Source: a virus. Taken from it: a stretch of 40,115 nt of DNA. Position 1 is the stretch's first letter, and every line of letters starts with the position of its first letter. Location: positions 1 to 40,115 of the IMG/VR virus record IMGVR_UViG_3300032235_000137; one strand, 5' to 3'. The position numbers and the translations under genes are program-made. The notes under the pieces are model-generated. The model worked only from the letters and a program-made list of their open reading frames with translations, was not told the origin of the DNA and did not search any database. This document shows, piece by piece, positions 26,795-34,866 of this stretch.

Positions 26795-27388
26795 ATGAGT
26801 TCTGAAAAAACAAAATTAGGCGATAGCTTCGGAGCTAATGCTTCCTATGGTGGCGGTTCAGTTGAAACTGTTGGTTTAGAAGGTACTTATGTTGCTACTT
26901 GCTATGATGCAGACGGCAATGAAAAGTGGTCTGATACTATTAAAAACTTAACTACCAACGTAGGCCGTGCCAACTTAATGAATTCTTACTTCGGTAATAC
27001 TGGCGGCGGTGCTATTGTTATGGGCCTAGGAGGCGCTAATGGTTCTAGTACGTTTACTCCTGCTTATGCTGATACTCAAGCTAGCCATGCTGGCTGGTTT
27101 GAAGTTGGTGGTGCCAATGCCCCAACCTACTCTGGAACTCGTAAAACCCCAAGTTTCTCAGCAGCAACAACGGCGAACCCCTCCGTTCTGTCAACGAGTT
27201 CCGCTGTCGTGTTTAGCATGACTGGTTCTGGCACAGTTTACGGTGCGTTTATTAACGTAGGTGGATCTACAGCGATTGATAACACCACAGGCACTTTGTT
27301 TAGTATCGGTGCATTTACGGCTGGTTCTAAAACGGTTACTTCTGGTGACACGATTAACGTAACTTATACACTCAGCGCTGCTGGCTAA
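26795..27388 (+). CDS. Tail-surface/fibre protein, 197 aa
   Basis: A 197-residue Gly/Thr/Ser-rich protein. It has an N-terminal ETVGLEGTYVATCYDADGNEKWSDTIKNLTTNVG segment, a GGGAIVMGLGGANGSSTFTPAYADTQASHAGW section and a strand-rich end (VVFSMTGSGTVYGAFINVGGSTAI, GDTINVTYTLSAAG). This organisation is frequent in fibre-associated proteins of uncultured phages. The ending INVTYTLSAAG is a typical last strand of a trimeric or sandwich domain. Good ribosome site (AAGGAGTATTT). Role as virion component is inferred. Confidence 0.72.
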   Translation: MSSEKTKLGDSFGANASYGGGSVETVGLEGTYVATCYDADGNEKWSDTIKNLTTNVGRANLMNSYFGNTGGGAIVMGLGGANGSSTFTPAYADTQASHAGWFEVGGANAPTYSGTRKTPSFSAATTANPSVLSTSSAVVFSMTGSGTVYGAFINVGGSTAIDNTTGTLFSIGAFTAGSKTVTSGDTINVTYTLSAAG

Positions 27389-27400
27389 TAGGAGACTAAC

Positions 27401-27979
27401 ATGGCGTTAGTCTTAGCAGATCGCGTTCAGGAAACCACAACCACTACTGGTACTGGTTCAGTTACGCTTGACGGAGCAGTACTTGGGTTCCAAAGCTTTG
27501 CCGTTATTGGTAACGGTAATACCACTTTCTACACCATCGCAGATCAAGGCGGTGCAAACTGGGAAGTTGGTATTGGCACGTACTCAACTACTGGGCCTAC
27601 TCTTGCTAGGACTACTGTTCTTGCCTCTTCCAACGGCGGCAGTCTAGTTACTTTTACTGCTGGTATTAAAACCGTATTTGTTACTTATCCGTCTGAGCAG
27701 TCTGTAAACCTTGATGCTTCTGGCAACGTATCGCCACTTGGCACTGTTACTTCGGGGACTTGGAATGGATCTACAATTACTACTGTCTATGGCGGAACAG
27801 GGCTATCTTCCTATACTGCTGGCGATATTAATTACTATAGTAGTGGCACTGCTTTATCAAAACTAGCAATCGGTGCTAATGGCTACGTTCTTACATCAAA
27901 TGGTACAGCCCCGACATGGGCGGCAAATACAGCGGCAACCGCAGACGATGCGTACTTCTTATCCTTTATGATGGGCTAA
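27401..27979 (+). CDS. Tail-fibre N-terminal-type protein, 192 aa
   Basis: A 192-residue protein starting MALVLADRVQETTTTTGTG with the blocks SFAVIGNGNTTFYTIADQGG, WEVGIGTYSTTGPTLARTTVLASSNGG and FTAGIKTVFVTYP. This series is a well-known conserved domain at the base of fibres in many phages. It is followed by VTSGTWNGSTITTVYGGTGLSSYTAG, the GGTG-type fibre linker, and ends with DDAYFLSFMMG. It probably attaches distal fibre parts to the tail. The gene stands between other fibre genes with one- to twelve-base gaps. Confidence 0.8.
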   Translation: MALVLADRVQETTTTTGTGSVTLDGAVLGFQSFAVIGNGNTTFYTIADQGGANWEVGIGTYSTTGPTLARTTVLASSNGGSLVTFTAGIKTVFVTYPSEQSVNLDASGNVSPLGTVTSGTWNGSTITTVYGGTGLSSYTAGDINYYSSGTALSKLAIGANGYVLTSNGTAPTWAANTAATADDAYFLSFMMG

Positions 27980-27980
27980 T

Positions 27981-28307
27981 ATGGCAACTTATTCAAACAC
28001 CTCGTACGTAGCCAAAAACGTTGGCACATCTGCGGTAAACATTATTCCTAGCGTTGCTTCTGGTACTGTAGCTATCTCTAGCTGCATTGTGTCAAACACT
28101 TCAGCTTCGCCAATTACCACTTCTGTTTATTTGACTAGAAGTTCGGTTAACCACTATCTGGTCTACAACGCTACTGTGCCTGTTGGTGGTTCGCTTGAAG
28201 TTATCCAAGGCAACCGTGTGGTAATGGTTGCTAGTGATGCTCTTTACATTCAGAATAGCGCTGCTACTTCTGGTGACGCTGTGGTATCTGCTTTAACGGC
28301 GGTTTAA
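27981..28307 (+). CDS. Small beta-sandwich tail protein, 108 aa
   Basis: A 108-residue protein (MATYSNTSYVAKNVGTSAVNIIPSVASGTVAISSCIVSN) with alternating strands: SPITTSVYLTRSSVNHYLVYNATVPVGGSLEVIQGNRVVMVASDALYIQNSAA. The pattern is that of a single Ig-like or jelly-roll domain, a frequent small virion protein near fibres. It starts one base after the preceding stop. The central VPVGGSLEVIQGNR stretch is characteristic. No specific function is known. Confidence 0.72.
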   Translation: MATYSNTSYVAKNVGTSAVNIIPSVASGTVAISSCIVSNTSASPITTSVYLTRSSVNHYLVYNATVPVGGSLEVIQGNRVVMVASDALYIQNSAATSGDAVVSALTAV

Positions 28308-28308
28308 C

Positions 28309-29652
28309 ATGCCTTATATAGGAAATACCGTACAGAACCAGGGCTTTGCCCCAGCCATTGATTACTTCAATGGTGACGGTGTTACTGTAACCTTTACTTT
28401 ATCTCGCCCTATTGCTTCTGTAGCACAGGTTATTGTTGCGGTTGATAACGTAATCCAGAACCCAAGTTCTGCCTTTGGGGTAGTTGGCAACTCGATTACC
28501 TTTACCTCTGCCCCGCTATCTGGCACAAACAACATCTGGGTTGAGTACACAAGTCTAATTACGACTTTCCAAGGCATATCCCAAGACCCAACCGTTATTG
28601 GTGACATCAGAGCTACTGGCGGCTACTTAGCCGAGGGCGACTTTGGTAACTCATTTATTGACGGCGCAATCCTTGATTATGTAACAGGCAACGGGCGTAT
28701 TACTGTAGGTGATTTAGATGGTTTTATTATTTACAACGGTGGCACTGCTGCTAGAGCACATTTACTATCGTTAACTGCTAACGGCGCTTTGGGTGTAGGA
28801 ACAAGCCCTTCATATGGAACAGCAGGTCAAGTATTAACGTCGCAAGGCTCCAGCTCTCCTCCACAATGGACAACTTTGCCTTATTCAGTTTCTTATTTAT
28901 TAGTTGCTGGTGGCGGTGCTGGCGGTGGGTACAATGGTGGCGGTGGCGGTGCTGGCGGTTATATAACAGGAACAGCTACACTTACTAGTGGAACTACTTA
29001 TTCATTTACTATTGGTGCTGGCGGTGCAGGCACATCTTCTGATGCAGTAGGTGGTAGTGGTGGCAATACTACTGGATTAAGCCTAACTGCAACTGGTGGT
29101 GGCGGTGGTGGCTATAGAGGAACTAATAAAAACGGCGCTTCAGGTGGTTCAGGTGGTGGTGGATGCTTCCAAAGCGGTACTGGTGGTTCAGGTACTTCAG
29201 GCCAAGGTAATGCCGGGGCTAGTAACAACGGCGCAAACGGTGCGGGTTCAGGTGGTGGCGGTGCTAGTGCGGCTGGTGTTCAAAATACAAGCAATGGTGG
29301 TGCTGGTGGTGCTGGTACTGCTTCATCAATTACCGGTTCATCGGTAACACGTGGTGGCGGTGGCGGTGGCGGTTCAGATAGTTCGGCTGCCGGTGCTGGT
29401 GGTGCTGGTGGTGGTGGTGCTGGGTCATTTACTGCTTCTGCTGGTACGGCTGGAACTGCCAATACTGGCGGTGGTGGTGGCGGTGGTGGTAATCCATCCG
29501 GTTATGCTGGCGGTAATGGCGGTTCTGGCGTGGTAATTCTATCAGTCCCTACGGTATCTTATTCTGGTACAACCACAGGCAGTCCTACAGTAACTACGTC
29601 TGGGTCTAACACAATTCTTACATTTAACGCTTCAGGGAGTTACACAGCATGA
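28309..29652 (+). CDS. Glycine-rich tail fibre / adhesin, paralogue A
   Basis: A 447-residue fibre protein. Residues 1-90 (NGDGVTVTFTLSRPIASVAQVIVAVDNVIQNPSSAFGVVGNSITFTSAPLSGTNNIWVEY) form a fibre-base domain shared with the 30913 gene. Then comes an SLTANGALGVGTSPSYGTAGQVLTSQG linker. From about 197 to 412 the protein is Gly-rich (runs of GGGGG), as in receptor-binding adhesins that fold into sandwiched polyglycine helices. It ends with a capping strand module (VVILSVPT...SPTVTTSGSNTILTFNASGSYTA) found in paralogues B and C. The distal Gly-rich part is the likely receptor-binding element. Overlaps the next gene in ATGA. Confidence 0.85.
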   Translation: MPYIGNTVQNQGFAPAIDYFNGDGVTVTFTLSRPIASVAQVIVAVDNVIQNPSSAFGVVGNSITFTSAPLSGTNNIWVEYTSLITTFQGISQDPTVIGDIRATGGYLAEGDFGNSFIDGAILDYVTGNGRITVGDLDGFIIYNGGTAARAHLLSLTANGALGVGTSPSYGTAGQVLTSQGSSSPPQWTTLPYSVSYLLVAGGGAGGGYNGGGGGAGGYITGTATLTSGTTYSFTIGAGGAGTSSDAVGGSGGNTTGLSLTATGGGGGGYRGTNKNGASGGSGGGGCFQSGTGGSGTSGQGNAGASNNGANGAGSGGGGASAAGVQNTSNGGAGGAGTASSITGSSVTRGGGGGGGSDSSAAGAGGAGGGGAGSFTASAGTAGTANTGGGGGGGGNPSGYAGGNGGSGVVILSVPTVSYSGTTTGSPTVTTSGSNTILTFNASGSYTA

Positions 29653-29948
29653 GTCATTTTGCAAAAGTAGTTGACGGTAAAGTTACACAAGTGATTGTGG
29701 CTGAACCTGATTTCTTTCAAACATTCGTAGATTCAAGCCCTGGTGAGTGGATTCAAACATCCTATAACACCATTGGCAATCAGCATACTCAAGGTGGCAC
29801 ACCATTGCGTGGAAACTTTGCCGGTATTGGGTTCACATACGACAGAGAAAACGATGTGTTTATTGCCCCAAAACCAACTGATGACGCTACACTAAACACC
29901 GAAACATGGCTATGGGAAGTTCCTGTAGCTGAAGAACCACAAGGTTAA
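29649..29948 (+). CDS. Small fibre-associated protein (SHFAKV family), 99 aa
   Basis: A 99-residue protein starting MSHFAKVVDGKVTQVIVAEPDFF, then EWIQTSYNT, a TPLRGNFAGIGFTYDRENDVFIAP segment and WLWEVPV near the end. This is a recognisable family of small phage proteins encoded among fibre genes, related to domains fused to the ends of some fibres. It may be an assembly factor or a small virion protein; its function is not established. Start in ATGA overlap with the glycine-rich fibre gene. Confidence 0.78.
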   Translation: MSHFAKVVDGKVTQVIVAEPDFFQTFVDSSPGEWIQTSYNTIGNQHTQGGTPLRGNFAGIGFTYDRENDVFIAPKPTDDATLNTETWLWEVPVAEEPQG

Positions 29949-29950
29949 AA

Positions 29951-30913
29951 ATGCCGATAAGCACCATTGGGACTAACGGATTAGGGGCTGGAGCAGTTAC
30001 TTTAACTACTCAGGTTACTGGAGTATTACCTATTGCTAATGGTGGTACTGGGTCGGCTACAGGATTGGCTACGCCCATAGTTAATTATTTAGTAGTTGCT
30101 GGTGGCGGTGGTGGTGGTGGGTCAAGACAATCTCCTGGCGGCGGTGGTGGCGGAGCTGGTGGATTTCTTACTTCGTTTGCTGTTATTTCTGGCGGTGTAG
30201 CCTACACAATCACTGTTGGCGCTGGTGGCGCTGGTGGAACTGATAATTCACCCACTGGTATTGGAACATCAGGGTCTAATTCGGTATTTGGTTCTATAGC
30301 AACTGCTATTGGCGGTGGTGGTGGTGGGTCATATTCAGGTGGAACTGCGAGGTCTGGTGGCTCTGGAGGAGGCGGTGCTTTTGATGCCGGTCCGGGTTCA
30401 GGTACATCAGGTCAAGGTAATGCTGGTGGAACTAACCTTCAACACGACAACCAAAACGGTTCTGGTGGTGGCGGAGCCGGGGCTGTTGGCGCATCTCCCG
30501 TAAGCGGTGTAGGTGCTGTTGCGGCTGCTGGCGGTGTTGGCTTATCAAACTCTCTTTCAGGATCTGCTGTTTTTTATGCTGGTGGTGGTGCTGGAGGTAA
30601 TGGATACCAAGGAAGTACGACAACTGCTGCTGTTGGCGGGAATGGCGGCGGCGGTGCTGGCGGACTAAATATTAATTCTACTGCAGCAAATGGTATTGCT
30701 GGAACTGCAAACACTGGCGGCGGCGGTGGTGGAGCAGGAAGTATAGGTAGTGGTCTTGTTGCAAGAACTGGTGGAACAGGCGGTTCTGGGATAGTTATTA
30801 TTTCATACCCATCAGGATATAGAACGGCTACTACCACAGGCACAGTCACTACATCAACTTCTGGTGGTAATCAAATTTACACATTTACAGGGTCGGGAAC
30901 GATTACTTTCTAA
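29951..30913 (+). CDS. Glycine-rich tail fibre / adhesin, paralogue B
   Basis: A 320-residue protein. A short fibre linker (ITLTTQVTGVLPIANGGTGSATGLATP) precedes VNYLVVAGGGGGGG, after which Gly-rich repeats run for about 230 residues, and the end is IVIISYPSGYRTATTTGTVTTSTSGGNQIYTFTGSGTITF. Relative to paralogue A it lacks the N-terminal fibre-base domain and has a shortened, diverged capping module. The same NYLVVAGGG entry and AG(G)TANTGGGGGG motif are kept. It is likely to be an alternate or accessory adhesin. It ends in a TAATG overlap with the next gene. Confidence 0.82.
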   Translation: MPISTIGTNGLGAGAVTLTTQVTGVLPIANGGTGSATGLATPIVNYLVVAGGGGGGGSRQSPGGGGGGAGGFLTSFAVISGGVAYTITVGAGGAGGTDNSPTGIGTSGSNSVFGSIATAIGGGGGGSYSGGTARSGGSGGGGAFDAGPGSGTSGQGNAGGTNLQHDNQNGSGGGGAGAVGASPVSGVGAVAAAGGVGLSNSLSGSAVFYAGGGAGGNGYQGSTTTAAVGGNGGGGAGGLNINSTAANGIAGTANTGGGGGGAGSIGSGLVARTGGTGGSGIVIISYPSGYRTATTTGTVTTSTSGGNQIYTFTGSGTITF

Positions 30914-31929
30914 TGCCAATCATCGGAAACCCCATATACCAATCGGCTTTTGTAGTCGATCAATTCAGCGGTAACGGCACTACTGTTGCTTTCACAATGT
31001 CGGTTGCTCCTGCTGGGGTTACTAACGTTTTAGTTGCGGTTTCTGGTGTACTGCAAGACCCATCTACTTATGGTGTTGTTGGCAACACAATCACTTTCTC
31101 TGCTGCGCCGCCCACTGGTACAGGCAATATCTCATGCCGCTATCTTGGCGTTCCAGTAACAGGCGTAACTACCACGGCCTACAGAACCGTAACGGAGTTC
31201 ACAGCAACCGCATCACAGACTACATTCACACCACCTTCTTACACCGTGGGGTTCATCAATGTCTACCTTAATGGAGTTTTGCTGGGCAGCGCTGACTATA
31301 CTGCTACTAACGGAACTACTGTTGTTCTTGCTACGGGCGCTTCGGCTGGTAATCTGGTTACTGTAGAGAGCTTCTTGGTATCTAGCGTTTTAAACGCCAT
31401 ACCAAATACGGCAGGGTCAGTCTCAAGCGCAAACATCCAAACAAGCGTAACGTTGACAACACCTCTTTTAGGAGCCCCTACTTCTGGGACTTTAACTAAT
31501 TGCACAGGTTTACCACTAACTACTGGAATAACTGGAACTTTAGCTATTGCTAATGGTGGAACAGGCGCTACAACTGCTGGAACTGCACTATCAAATTTAG
31601 GTGGTATAGCTGGTTCTACATCACAGCTTGCAAAGGCTTGGGTAAATTTTGATGGTACTTTAAGCGGGACAATAACACCAAGAGCATCTTACAACGTAAC
31701 GTCTGTAACAAAAAATGCCACAGGTATTTACACCATTAACTTTACTAGTGCTTTAGCTAATGCTAATTATGTGGGCGTTTTTGGTTGCAACGATAATGGA
31801 AATACAACCACCATGAACTATCGAAGTGGTGGCACAAAAACAACTACAGCATTTCAAGTAAGTACAGTTGCAGATGGAGCAAATCTAGCAGATAACAATA
31901 TGTGTATGGTCGCCGTTTTTGGTTCTTAA
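30913..31929 (+). CDS. Tail fibre with N-terminal base domains and AKAW-type tip
   Basis: A 338-residue protein. Residues 1-80 (FSGNGTTVAFTMSVAPAGVTNVLVAVSGVLQDPSTYGVVGNTITFSAAPPTG) match the start of paralogue A at 28309. A second related repeat follows (AYRTVTEFTATASQTTFTPPSYTVGFINVYLNGVLLGSADY). The GTLTNCTGLPLTTGITGTLAIANGGTG linker leads to a C-terminal domain (AKAWVNFDGT...PRASYNVTSV...TINFTSALANANYVGVFG) shared with the 33108 and 33519 proteins. The C-terminal module is the likely exchangeable receptor-binding tip. Confidence 0.83.
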   Translation: MPIIGNPIYQSAFVVDQFSGNGTTVAFTMSVAPAGVTNVLVAVSGVLQDPSTYGVVGNTITFSAAPPTGTGNISCRYLGVPVTGVTTTAYRTVTEFTATASQTTFTPPSYTVGFINVYLNGVLLGSADYTATNGTTVVLATGASAGNLVTVESFLVSSVLNAIPNTAGSVSSANIQTSVTLTTPLLGAPTSGTLTNCTGLPLTTGITGTLAIANGGTGATTAGTALSNLGGIAGSTSQLAKAWVNFDGTLSGTITPRASYNVTSVTKNATGIYTINFTSALANANYVGVFGCNDNGNTTTMNYRSGGTKTTTAFQVSTVADGANLADNNMCMVAVFGS

Positions 31930-31938
31930 GGATAAACA

Positions 31939-32844
31939 ATGACACAAGCAGCTAACTTAGGCGCTCTCGGTACTAACGTAAATACGGCTGGTGACGTTTC
32001 TTTAACTACTGGTGTGACTGGTATTTTGCCCACCGCAAATGGTGGTACTGGCGCTTCAACTTTTCCTGTTTACTTTGCAGAATATTTAGTTGTTGCAGGT
32101 GGAGGCGGTTCTGGTCCTGGAGCAGGTGGAGGCGGCGGTGCTGGTGGATTACTTACAGGGTCGCAAATATTAATTGGTGGCACAGTCTATACAGTTACTG
32201 TAGGTGCAGCTGGAGCCGCTGGAACTAATGCAAACGGCGGTAACGGAGGTAACTCCGTATTTGGCTCTATAACAGCTATTGGTGGTGGTGGCGGTGCTGC
32301 TGGCTCTGGTACTGCTGGTTTAAATGGTGGTTCGGGCGGTGGTGCTGGAGCTAATAGCGGACAAGCAGGTGGTTCTGGTACTACTGGGCAGGGCAATGCT
32401 GGAGGTTCTGCACCAAGTGGAAGTGCTCCATATCCTTCAGGTGGTGGTGGTGGCGCTGGTGCAGCTGGCGCTAACGGTTCTGGTTCTCAATCAGGTGCTG
32501 GTGGGGTTGGTCTTGCGTCATCTATTACAGGTACATCTGTTTTTTATGCTGGTGGCGGTGGCGGTGCTGGTACTGTCCAAGGCGCTGCTAATGGTGCTGG
32601 TGGTAACGGTGGTGGCGGTGCTGGTGGAAACCCACCCACTGCAGGTGCTGCTAATACAGGTGGTGGAGCTGGTAGTCAAGTAAACACAGGCGCAAGTTCG
32701 GGAGTTGCTGGCGGCTCTGGTGTAGTTATTCTTTCTGTACCAACGGCAAACTACTCAGGTATCACAACAGGCTCGCCTACAGTTACAACATTTGGCTCAA
32801 ACACAATATTAAGATTTAACAGCTCTGGCTCTTACACAGCTTAA
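31939..32844 (+). CDS. Glycine-rich tail fibre / adhesin, paralogue C
   Basis: A 301-residue protein starting MTQAANLGALGTNVNTAGDVSLTTGVTGILPTANGGTGASTF, a short linker as in paralogue B, then AEYLVVAGGG and about 210 Gly-rich residues, and finally VVILSVPTANYSGITTGSPTVTTFGSNTILRFNSSGSYTA. The cap is nearly the same as in paralogue A at the protein level but differs in many synonymous bases, implying an old duplication or capture from a relative. A preceding AAGGATAAACA provides the ribosome site. Confidence 0.83.
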   Translation: MTQAANLGALGTNVNTAGDVSLTTGVTGILPTANGGTGASTFPVYFAEYLVVAGGGGSGPGAGGGGGAGGLLTGSQILIGGTVYTVTVGAAGAAGTNANGGNGGNSVFGSITAIGGGGGAAGSGTAGLNGGSGGGAGANSGQAGGSGTTGQGNAGGSAPSGSAPYPSGGGGGAGAAGANGSGSQSGAGGVGLASSITGTSVFYAGGGGGAGTVQGAANGAGGNGGGGAGGNPPTAGAANTGGGAGSQVNTGASSGVAGGSGVVILSVPTANYSGITTGSPTVTTFGSNTILRFNSSGSYTA

Positions 32845-32853
32845 GGATAAATA

Positions 32854-33105
32854 ATGCCATTAACTAAAGTCCAAACAGGTTTAATTAACGCTACTGGAAC
32901 GCCGTCAGATAGTACCTTTTTGCGTGGGGATGGCGTCTGGGCTGCGGCTGGTGCAATCAATAACATCTTTTACCTAAACGGGCAAACCGTAACCTCGAAC
33001 TACACAATAGCAGACAACACTAACGCAATGAGTGCTGGGCCTATTACGATTGATACAGGGGTTACTGTTACTGTTGGTACTAACTCTAACTGGACGATTG
33101 TTTAA
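32854..33105 (+). CDS. Short fibre-linker protein, 83 aa
   Basis: An 83-residue protein (MPLTKVQTGLINATGTPSDSTFLRGDGVWAAAG) with the STFLRGDGVW element common before fibre tips, then NNIFYLNGQTVTSNYTIADNTNAMSAGPITIDTGVTVTVGTNSNWTIV, a small beta segment often found at the ends of phage fibres. It is complete in itself but looks like a free-standing piece of a larger fibre, a stage expected from module shuffling. It starts after AAGGATAAATA. Confidence 0.72.
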   Translation: MPLTKVQTGLINATGTPSDSTFLRGDGVWAAAGAINNIFYLNGQTVTSNYTIADNTNAMSAGPITIDTGVTVTVGTNSNWTIV

Positions 33106-33107
33106 TC

Positions 33108-33509
33108 ATGGCTGGAAGAATAACGGTAAGCACACTAAACAACGATACAGGCGTTCTTGCAACACAGAACGGAATGACTGGTATTGCTAAAGCATGGGCA
33201 CAATTTACTTTAAGTGGAACTACACCAGTAATAAACGGTTCTTTCAATGTTTCTTCTATAACAAGAACAGCCGCTGGAAGATATTATGTAGATTTTACAA
33301 CTCCAATGGCAAATGCTAATTATTCAGTAGTTGGCTCTGGAAGCGTGGACACATCTTTTGGTGCTTTTACAGTGTTTGTAAATTCAGGAACTGCGTCATC
33401 TCCTTTTTACATAGCACCTACAACCACAAGATTTTATTTTTCCATGCTTATTCCAGCAAGTGCCGTAGCAGATTCGTTTTATACAACATTTGCTATTTTC
33501 AGTTCATAA
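33108..33509 (+). CDS. Free-standing AKAW-type receptor-binding module, copy 2
   Basis: A 133-residue protein. After a short lead (GRITVSTLNNDTGVLATQNGMTGI) comes the AKAWAQFTLSG...INGSFNVSSITRTAAGRYYVDFTTPMANANYSVVGSG module, followed by a variable end (FGAFTVFVNSGTASSPFYIAP). The conserved front and variable end resemble the C-terminus of the 30913 fibre. This suggests exchangeable tips encoded as separate genes, or a mosaic produced by recombination. Virion location inferred. Confidence 0.75.
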   Translation: MAGRITVSTLNNDTGVLATQNGMTGIAKAWAQFTLSGTTPVINGSFNVSSITRTAAGRYYVDFTTPMANANYSVVGSGSVDTSFGAFTVFVNSGTASSPFYIAPTTTRFYFSMLIPASAVADSFYTTFAIFSS

Positions 33510-33518
33510 GGATAGCCC

Positions 33519-33908
33519 ATGTCAACAGTAACAGTACAAACAATATCCAACGGAACAGTAAGTACCAGTTCAGCAAATGTGATTCAAGGCTCTGCAAAGG
33601 CTTGGGTGAACTTTAATGGTGTAACTGGAGCAATTCGTGCTTCTTATAATGTAAGCTCTATTACGCAAATTGCAGGAGCTACATATCAAGTAAACTTCAC
33701 TAATGCGTTTGCGGATGCAAATTATTCAGTAAATGCTTCTTGTTCAATAGAAACTATTGGTGCTTTTCCAATGATTTGTAACGTAGCAAGCACCGCAAGT
33801 TCTAACCCCCCAACAACAAGTAATGTAAGAGTTTTACAACGGGTTTATAACGATAGTGGTGTTGATAGTTACAAATCTAGTTATGTATATGTTGCCGTAT
33901 TCCGTTAA
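33519..33908 (+). CDS. Free-standing AKAW-type receptor-binding module, copy 3
   Basis: A 129-residue protein: TVQTISNGTVSTSSANVIQGS lead, then AKAWVNFNGVTGAIRASYNVSSITQIAGATYQVNFTNAFADANYSVNASC, then a variable part (IETIGAFPMICNVASTASSNPPTT) and a closing strand (YKSSYVYVAVFR). It is closer to the 30913 tip (AKAWVNFDG, RASYNV) than to the 33108 copy. Good ribosome site (AAGGATAGCCC). Probably a small receptor-binding protein or a spare tip. Confidence 0.75.
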   Translation: MSTVTVQTISNGTVSTSSANVIQGSAKAWVNFNGVTGAIRASYNVSSITQIAGATYQVNFTNAFADANYSVNASCSIETIGAFPMICNVASTASSNPPTTSNVRVLQRVYNDSGVDSYKSSYVYVAVFR

Positions 33909-33923
33909 TCAAAGGACTTTCAC

Positions 33924-34340
33924 ATGAGCCAAGCAATCATATTCACAAACGATAACGGTGGTGTATCCACCTGCATCCCTACTGGCGAAATCAGCATTGA
34001 AGCTGTGCTAGACAAAGATGTACCCAAGGGCAAGGGCGCACGAATCGTCAACCTAGCTGACCTGCCTAACCAGTACAACGACTTTTACGATGCGTGGGAG
34101 ATGGATGCTACCAGCGTAACCGTCAACCTAGACAAAGCCAAAGAACTCACCAAGAAGCGTTTACGAGCAGAGCGTGAGCCTTTGCTTGCCGCACAAGATG
34201 TTCTATTCCAACGAGCCCAAGAAGATGGTGCAGACACCACAGCTATCGTAGCTGAGAAGAATCGTCTGCGTAATGTCACTGGTTTAGTGGATGCCGTAAC
34301 CACTCTTGAAGGTTTGAGAGCAATTAAAGCAGGAGTTTAA
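33924..34340 (+). CDS. Tail-fibre assembly or structural helper, 138 aa
   Basis: A 138-residue protein. The N-terminal half (IIFTNDNGGVSTCIPTGEISIEAVLDKDVPKGKGARIV, LPNQYNDFYDAWEMD) is beta-rich, and the second half a long charged helix (LDKAKELTKKRLRAEREPLLAAQDVLFQRAQEDGADTTAIVAEKNRLRNVT). The helix KRLRAEREPLLAAQDV resembles those of proteins found after fibre genes and taken to be fibre chaperones or DUF4376-like domains. It differs in base usage from its Gly-rich neighbours. A fibre-assembly role is inferred from location. Confidence 0.68.
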   Translation: MSQAIIFTNDNGGVSTCIPTGEISIEAVLDKDVPKGKGARIVNLADLPNQYNDFYDAWEMDATSVTVNLDKAKELTKKRLRAEREPLLAAQDVLFQRAQEDGADTTAIVAEKNRLRNVTGLVDAVTTLEGLRAIKAGV

Positions 34341-34341
34341 T

Positions 34342-34866
34342 ATGCCATTAGTTCTAAATGGGACAACGGGTGTCCAAGACAACTCAGGTGCTTTTGTAGC
34401 TGGTACTGCTGTAGCTTCTACAAGTGGAACAAGCATTGACTTTACTGGAATACCTAGCTGGGTAAAAAGAATTACTGTTAATTTTAGTGGTGTGTCTACT
34501 AATGGTGCAAGCCCTTTATTGTTGCAAATAGGCGATTCAGGTGGTGTTGAAAATACTGACTATAGTGGAATGTCTGGTTTAATGCACTCAACCGGAGCAA
34601 ATACATATACAGGAGTTACATCAGGAATCCCTCTTGGTTATTCAACTATGAGTGCGGCATCTACATATAGCGGTACTTTGACAATAACAAACCTAAGTGG
34701 AAATGAATGGACAGTTGCAGGAACATTGGCTACTACAGGCGTTCTTTATTTAATGGGTTTTGCTGGAGTTAAAACATTGTCTGCAACCCTTGACCGTGTA
34801 CGCATAACAACCGTAAACGGCACAGACACTTTTGATGCTGGTTCTATCAATATTTTGTACGAATAA
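34342..34866 (+). CDS. Tail fibre-domain protein, 174 aa
   Basis: A 174-residue protein starting MPLVLNGTTGVQDNSGAFV, then TSGTSIDFTGIPSWVKRITVNFSGVSTNG, a domain widely fused to phage fibre ends. The following LLLQIGDSGGVENTDYSGMSGL, GTLTITNLSGNEWTVAG and LDRVRITTVNGTDTFDAGSINILYE complete a beta-sandwich. The product is probably a separate fibre tip or decoration. It starts one base after the previous stop and its end overlaps the next ATG (TAATG). Confidence 0.78.
   Translation: MPLVLNGTTGVQDNSGAFVAGTAVASTSGTSIDFTGIPSWVKRITVNFSGVSTNGASPLLLQIGDSGGVENTDYSGMSGLMHSTGANTYTGVTSGIPLGYSTMSAASTYSGTLTITNLSGNEWTVAGTLATTGVLYLMGFAGVKTLSATLDRVRITTVNGTDTFDAGSINILYE

Noticed and set aside
29096-29536. 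Val/Leu-rich and Pro-rich frames within the glycine-rich fibre genes
   Set aside because: They are shifted readings of GGT/GGC repeats and their complements, as expected for low-complexity glycine codons; the same occurs at 30309-30849 and 32187-32683.
28900-32700. Repetitive GGTGGC stretches as a CRISPR or satellite array
   Set aside because: There are no fixed-length repeats with unique spacers; the repetition is glycine coding.
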